From the NCBI GenBank assembly GCA_903938935.1, contig CAJAFD010000274.1:1-9656 (forward strand): a stretch of 9,656 nt of DNA. The letters run 5' to 3'. The position numbers were made by a program, and so were the translations under genes. Source of the DNA: an uncultured Opitutia bacterium (GTDB lineage Bacteria; Verrucomicrobiota; Verrucomicrobiia; Opitutales; Opitutaceae). The notes beneath the pieces were generated by a model, which was not told the DNA's origin, made no database searches, and saw only the letters and a program-made list of their open reading frames with translations. This document shows positions 6,505 to 9,656 of the stretch, in pieces; position 1 is the first letter of the stretch, and every line of letters begins with the position of its first letter.

Positions 6505-8058
6505 TCAGGCGAGCAAATCAGTGATGACCTTGGCGGGGAGGACGCCGGTGAGTTTCTGGTCGAGGCCTTGGAACTTATAGGTGAGTCGTTCGTGATTGAG
6601 GCCGAATTGGTGGAGGATCGTCGCGTGGAGGTCGCGAATGTGGACCGGGTCTTTGACGATGTTGTAGGAGAAATCGTCCGTCTGGCCGTAGCTGAGGCCG
6701 GGTTTCATGCCGGCGCCGGCCATCCACATGCTAAAGCAGCGCGGGTGATGGTCGCGCCCGTAATCGTTGGGCTTGAGCGTGCCTTGGGAATAGACGGTGC
6801 GGCCGAATTCGCCGCCCCAGATGACGAGCGTATCGTCGAGGAGACCGCGGCGTTTGAGGTCGGTGATGAGGCCGTAGGTGGGGCGGTCGGAATCTTCGCA
6901 GAGCGTTTTGATGTTTTCGGGCAGAAAGTTGTGATTATCCCAGCTGCGGAGGAAAACTTGAGTGAAACGCACGCCGCGTTCGGCGAGGCGTCGGGCCATG
7001 AGGCAGTTGTAGGCGAAGGTGCCGGGTTCTTTGGCCTTGGGGCCGTAGAGGTCCCAGGTGGAAGCGGGCTCGTTGGAGAAATCCGTGAGCTCGGGCACGG
7101 AGGTCTGCATGCGGAAGGCGAGTTCGTATTGGGCGATGCGGGCGTTGGTCTCGGGGTCGCCCACGGTTTCGTAGAGCTGGCGATTCACGTCGTTGACGCC
7201 GTCGATCATGGCGCGACGGAGGTCGCTGTTGACGCCGGGCGGGTTGCTCAAGTGCAGGACCGGATCGCCGCCGGAGCGGAGGGCGACCGCGGCGTATTCG
7301 GGCGAGAGAAACCCTGAGGCCCAGAGGCGGTTGGAAAGCGCCTGGACGTTGCGCGTGACGGGCATCTTCGAGGTGAGCACGACGAAGGTCGGGAGCTCGT
7401 CGTTGACGGCGCCGAGGCCGTAGGAAAGCCACGAGCCGAGCGAAGGTTTCCCGGGAAACATGTTGCCGGTGGTGAGCTGGAGAATCGCCGGCTCATGGTT
7501 AATCGCCTCGGTGTGGAGCGATTTGATGACCGTGAGCTGGTCGGCAATTTTCGCGGTCCAAGGATAGAGCTCAGAGACCCAGTGGCCGGCGCGACCGTGT
7601 TGGGCGAATTTATAAAAACTCGGGGCCACGGGCAGTCGCGCTTGGCTGGCGGTCATGCCGGTGAGAACTTGGCCGCCGCGGACGGATTCAGGAAGGTCGG
7701 TGTTGAAGAGCGATTGGAGGCCGGGCTTGTAATCCCAGGTCTCGAGCTGCGACGGCGCGCCGGCCATGAAGAGATAAATGGCGCGCTTAGCTTTGGGTGC
7801 GAAGTGCGGGAGTTGCGCGGCGAGCGCGGCGCCGTCGGCGGGATGACTCGCGGCGCGCGCGGATGATGCGCCGCGGCCTACGATGCTCGCGAGGCCGGCC
7901 CAAGCGAGGGCTTTGCCGGAGCGGCCGAGAAAGTGGCGGCGCGTCTCGAGGCGCAGCCATTCATCCTTGAGCGATTGCGGCACGGGGAGTTGCCAGATCG
8001 TGGGGTTTTCGCCGCCGTGGTCGGAGCAGAGGTCGTGGGAATCGTGGGGAGCGGACAT
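6505..8058 (-). CDS. DUF1501 domain protein, Tat-exported, with His/Cys/Asp-rich N-terminal extension (copy 2)
   Basis: A 517-residue DUF1501 protein. The twin-arginine motif (TRRHFLG, 39-45) is preceded by a 38-residue extension containing HDSHDLCSDHGG (5-16). The domain opens at LPHFAPKAKRAI (83-94). Landmarks are YKPGL (110-114), RSWDNH (371-376, where the other copy has GGWDQH), GGEFGRT (415-421) and GRDHHPRCFSMWMAG (434-448). A GTG at 7981-7983 (Val26) is a possible later start that would shorten the extension. I keep the ATG at 8056-8058, which lies 11 nt after the upstream stop. No Shine-Dalgarno sequence is seen. It pairs with the upstream DUF1553 gene as copy 1 pairs with its own, so the window holds two tandem modules. 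The reaction is unknown. Confidence 0.93.
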   Translation of the reverse strand: MSAPHDSHDLCSDHGGENPTIWQLPVPQSLKDEWLRLETRRHFLGRSGKALAWAGLASIVGRGASSARAASHPADGAALAAQLPHFAPKAKRAIYLFMAGAPSQLETWDYKPGLQSLFNTDLPESVRGGQVLTGMTASQARLPVAPSFYKFAQHGRAGHWVSELYPWTAKIADQLTVIKSLHTEAINHEPAILQLTTGNMFPGKPSLGSWLSYGLGAVNDELPTFVVLTSKMPVTRNVQALSNRLWASGFLSPEYAAVALRSGGDPVLHLSNPPGVNSDLRRAMIDGVNDVNRQLYETVGDPETNARIAQYELAFRMQTSVPELTDFSNEPASTWDLYGPKAKEPGTFAYNCLMARRLAERGVRFTQVFLRSWDNHNFLPENIKTLCEDSDRPTYGLITDLKRRGLLDDTLVIWGGEFGRTVYSQGTLKPNDYGRDHHPRCFSMWMAGAGMKPGLSYGQTDDFSYNIVKDPVHIRDLHATILHQFGLNHERLTYKFQGLDQKLTGVLPAKVITDLLA

Positions 8059-8069
8059 GGCGCGGGCGG

Positions 8070-9656
8070 TTACTTGGTGAGAAATTCGTCGAGGTTAAAA
8101 AACTGGCTGGAGACGAGCGTCCATTGCGCGAGTTCGACGGGATCGAGATTTTTCCCGACGGGCGTTTCGCCGACGGTGAGGAGGGCGCGGGCTTCGGCGG
8201 GATTTTTTTCGTAGTACGTGGCGAAGGTGGCGCGCGTGCGTTCGAGGGCGGTGCGTTCGGTGGGTTTGAGCGCGCGGCCGAGCGTGAGCTGCGCGAGGGT
8301 GTCGAGGCGCGCGGTGGCGTCGGGCGAGCTGGCGACGGCGCGCTCGGCGAGCTTGCGGGCGGCTTCGACGAATTGCGGGTCGTTCATCGTGACGAAGGCC
8401 TGCAACGGCGTGTTGGTGCGGGCGCGGCGGACGCAGACAAATTCCCGCGAGGTGGCGTCGAACGTCTCCAGGCTCGGCGGCGGGGAGGCGCGTTTCCAAA
8501 ACGTGTACACGCTGCGGCGGTGGAGGTCTTCGCCGGTGCCGGGGACGTATTTTTTGGTGTTGGATTCGGGCATCGCTACTTCTTCCCAGAGACCGGGTGG
8601 TTGGTAAGGTTTGACGGGGGCGCCGCCGATTTTCTCAACGAGGAGGCCCGCGGTGGCGAGGGCGGCGTCGCGGAGCATCTCTCCGTCCATGCGGAAGCGC
8701 GGGCCGCGGGCGAGGAGTTTGTTGCCGGGGTCGGCGGCGAGCAGTGCGGGTGTCACCGTGGCCGATTGGCGGTAGGTCGCGGAGGTGACGAGCGTGCGGT
8801 AGAATTTTTTAACATCCCAACCGCTCTCGCGGAACTCGACGGCGAGCCAATCGAGCAACTCGGCGTGCGAAGGCCGTGCGCCCATGATGCCGAAATCGCC
8901 GGCGGTCTCGACGAGGCCGCGGCCAAAAACTTCCTGCCACATGCGGTTGACGGTAACGCGGGTGAGCAGCGGTTGCTCGGGGGTGAGAAGCCACTCGGCG
9001 AGGGCGCGGCGATCGGGGCGCATGCCGGCGGGGAGCGGCGGGAGAAAGTGCGGGGTGCCGGGTGCGACGCGTTCTTCGCGGGCGAAGTAATCGCCGCGTT
9101 TGAGGAGATCGGCGTAGGCGGGTTGGGCGCGTTCGCGGGCGACGAGGGTGGGAGCGCCGCCGCGCGTGAGGATGTCGATGCGGTTGTCGAGGACGGCGAG
9201 CTCGGCAGTGATTTTTTTCGCTTCGGCGTCGATCTGGCCGAGGAAGAATTTCTCGGCGACGACGAAGGCTTCGTCCGTGGTCCAGCGGGTGGGATCGGGC
9301 TGACGCGCGATGATTTCGGCAGCGACGTCTTCGAAGGGCAGGCGGGCGACTTCATCGGTGGCGAGGGCGCGGCGGTAGAAGCGGATGTCTTGGAAACGGC
9401 CTTCGCGGAGCGGATCGGAATCGTCGCGGCGGCCTAGATACGTGGTCGCGGCGGTGCGAATCGTGGTGAGGCTGGAGAGTTGGGATTCGAGCGCGGCGCG
9501 GCGGAAGAGGCGGATGTCGGGCGCGCTGCCTTTGCGGAGCGGTTCGCTGTCGGTGTAACGCAGCGGGGCGGCGGGGGTGAGCAACGGGCGACGCGGGTCG
9601 AGGTTGTCGCTGCGGACGGTGCGGCGGATGGCTTTGCCGTTGAGATAAACCTGGAG
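8070..9656 (-). CDS. DUF1553 (PSD1) protein with LamG-like region, N-terminus beyond the window edge
   Basis: The frame is open from the window edge to the TAA at 8070-8072, giving 528 visible residues. The first visible residues, LQVYLNGK, are typical of a LamG/concanavalin-like strand, and the segment to about residue 105 contains a duplicated hairpin (DSEPLRKG...DIRLFRR and DSDPLREG...DIRFYRR). DUF1553 covers about visible residues 215-475: ALAEWLLTPEQPLLTRVTVN, LDWLAVEF, LVTSATYRQS, KPYQPPGLWEEVA and YTFWKR. The C-terminal FFNLDEFLTK matches the ending of the other DUF1553 protein here. By family precedent the missing part should carry PSCyt1 and DUF1549 domains and a signal peptide. A TTG at 9582-9584 is not the start, because the LamG-like coding continues upstream of it. 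The DUF1501 gene follows 11 nt downstream, so the two are probably co-transcribed. Confidence 0.92.
   Translation of the reverse strand, partial: LQVYLNGKAIRRTVRSDNLDPRRPLLTPAAPLRYTDSEPLRKGSAPDIRLFRRAALESQLSSLTTIRTAATTYLGRRDDSDPLREGRFQDIRFYRRALATDEVARLPFEDVAAEIIARQPDPTRWTTDEAFVVAEKFFLGQIDAEAKKITAELAVLDNRIDILTRGGAPTLVARERAQPAYADLLKRGDYFAREERVAPGTPHFLPPLPAGMRPDRRALAEWLLTPEQPLLTRVTVNRMWQEVFGRGLVETAGDFGIMGARPSHAELLDWLAVEFRESGWDVKKFYRTLVTSATYRQSATVTPALLAADPGNKLLARGPRFRMDGEMLRDAALATAGLLVEKIGGAPVKPYQPPGLWEEVAMPESNTKKYVPGTGEDLHRRSVYTFWKRASPPPSLETFDATSREFVCVRRARTNTPLQAFVTMNDPQFVEAARKLAERAVASSPDATARLDTLAQLTLGRALKPTERTALERTRATFATYYEKNPAEARALLTVGETPVGKNLDPVELAQWTLVSSQFFNLDEFLTK
9363..9551 (-). repeat. 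Internal duplication in the LamG-like region (two 60-nt units, 129-nt offset)
   Basis: Unit A (9492-9551) encodes DSEPLRKG, then DIRLFRRAA; unit B (9363-9422) encodes DSDPLREG, then DIRFYRRAL. The units are in frame, 43 residues apart, and match in both protein and DNA: about half of the 20 codons are identical, including runs at the RR and DI-R positions. They look like two copies of the final strand pair of a LamG/concanavalin-like fold. Unit B resembles the usual family sequence more closely (LGRRDDSDPL, then RFYRRAL); unit A is the more diverged copy. Confidence 0.6.

Noticed and set aside
8124..9437. A 437-codon open frame on the plus strand
   Set aside because: It mirrors the DUF1553 gene at 8070-9656 and has the same low-complexity antisense composition and no motif.
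9582..9584. A TTG as the start of the 8070-9656 gene
   Set aside because: The same frame continues upstream with LamG-like residues (LQVYLNGK) to the window edge, so the true start is outside the window.

Overview
This window reads as a GC-rich chromosome fragment from the PVC group. I favour Verrucomicrobiota (Opitutaceae-like), with Planctomycetota as the alternative. The evidence is the gene content: DUF1549/DUF1553 proteins with planctomycete-type cytochrome c domains (PSCyt1, PSCyt2, PSD1), DUF1501 proteins, and a cytochrome with leucine-rich repeats. Taxonomy is inferred from family content only; no rRNA or housekeeping marker is present.

Every gene I can support lies on the minus strand, so the window reads from high to low coordinates. 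In order: the C-terminal part of a DUF1553 protein with a LamG-like region (8070-9656, cut by the window edge); 11 nt; a Tat-type DUF1501 protein (6505-8058); 20 nt; a complete 827-residue PSCyt1-DUF1549-DUF1553 protein (4001-6484); a 4-nt ATGA overlap; a second Tat-type DUF1501 protein (2556-4004); a 46-nt cytosine-free gap; a Tat-type six-bladed beta-propeller (1457-2509); a 96-nt gap with two hairpins; and a DUF2231 membrane / cytochrome c / LRR protein (1-1360, cut by the window edge). The last gene has no stop inside the window, so a scan for closed ORFs would miss it.

The spacing suggests one transcript carrying two tandem DUF1553-DUF1501 pairs, then a propeller and a membrane-anchored cytochrome. 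All products are predicted to leave the cytoplasm: three have twin-arginine signals, one has a Sec-type signal, one has membrane helices, and one lacks its N-terminus here. Three CxxCH haem motifs are visible. The likely setting is a cell-envelope redox or carbon-scavenging system. The biochemical role of these PVC families is not established, and I do not assign a substrate.

The most distinctive non-coding structure is at 1374-1446. Two hairpins sit in direct orientation on the minus strand. Each is preceded by GTAG and has an 8-bp stem and a 4-nt loop, the architecture of REP elements mobilised by RAYT (TnpA-REP) transposases. The downstream hairpin is followed at once by seven T, and the next start codon lies only 13 nt further on. 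Also notable are a five-tract G-quadruplex motif in the cytosine-free gap at 2508-2560, an internal duplication in the LamG-like region, blade-start histidines in the propeller, and no Shine-Dalgarno sequence at any visible start.
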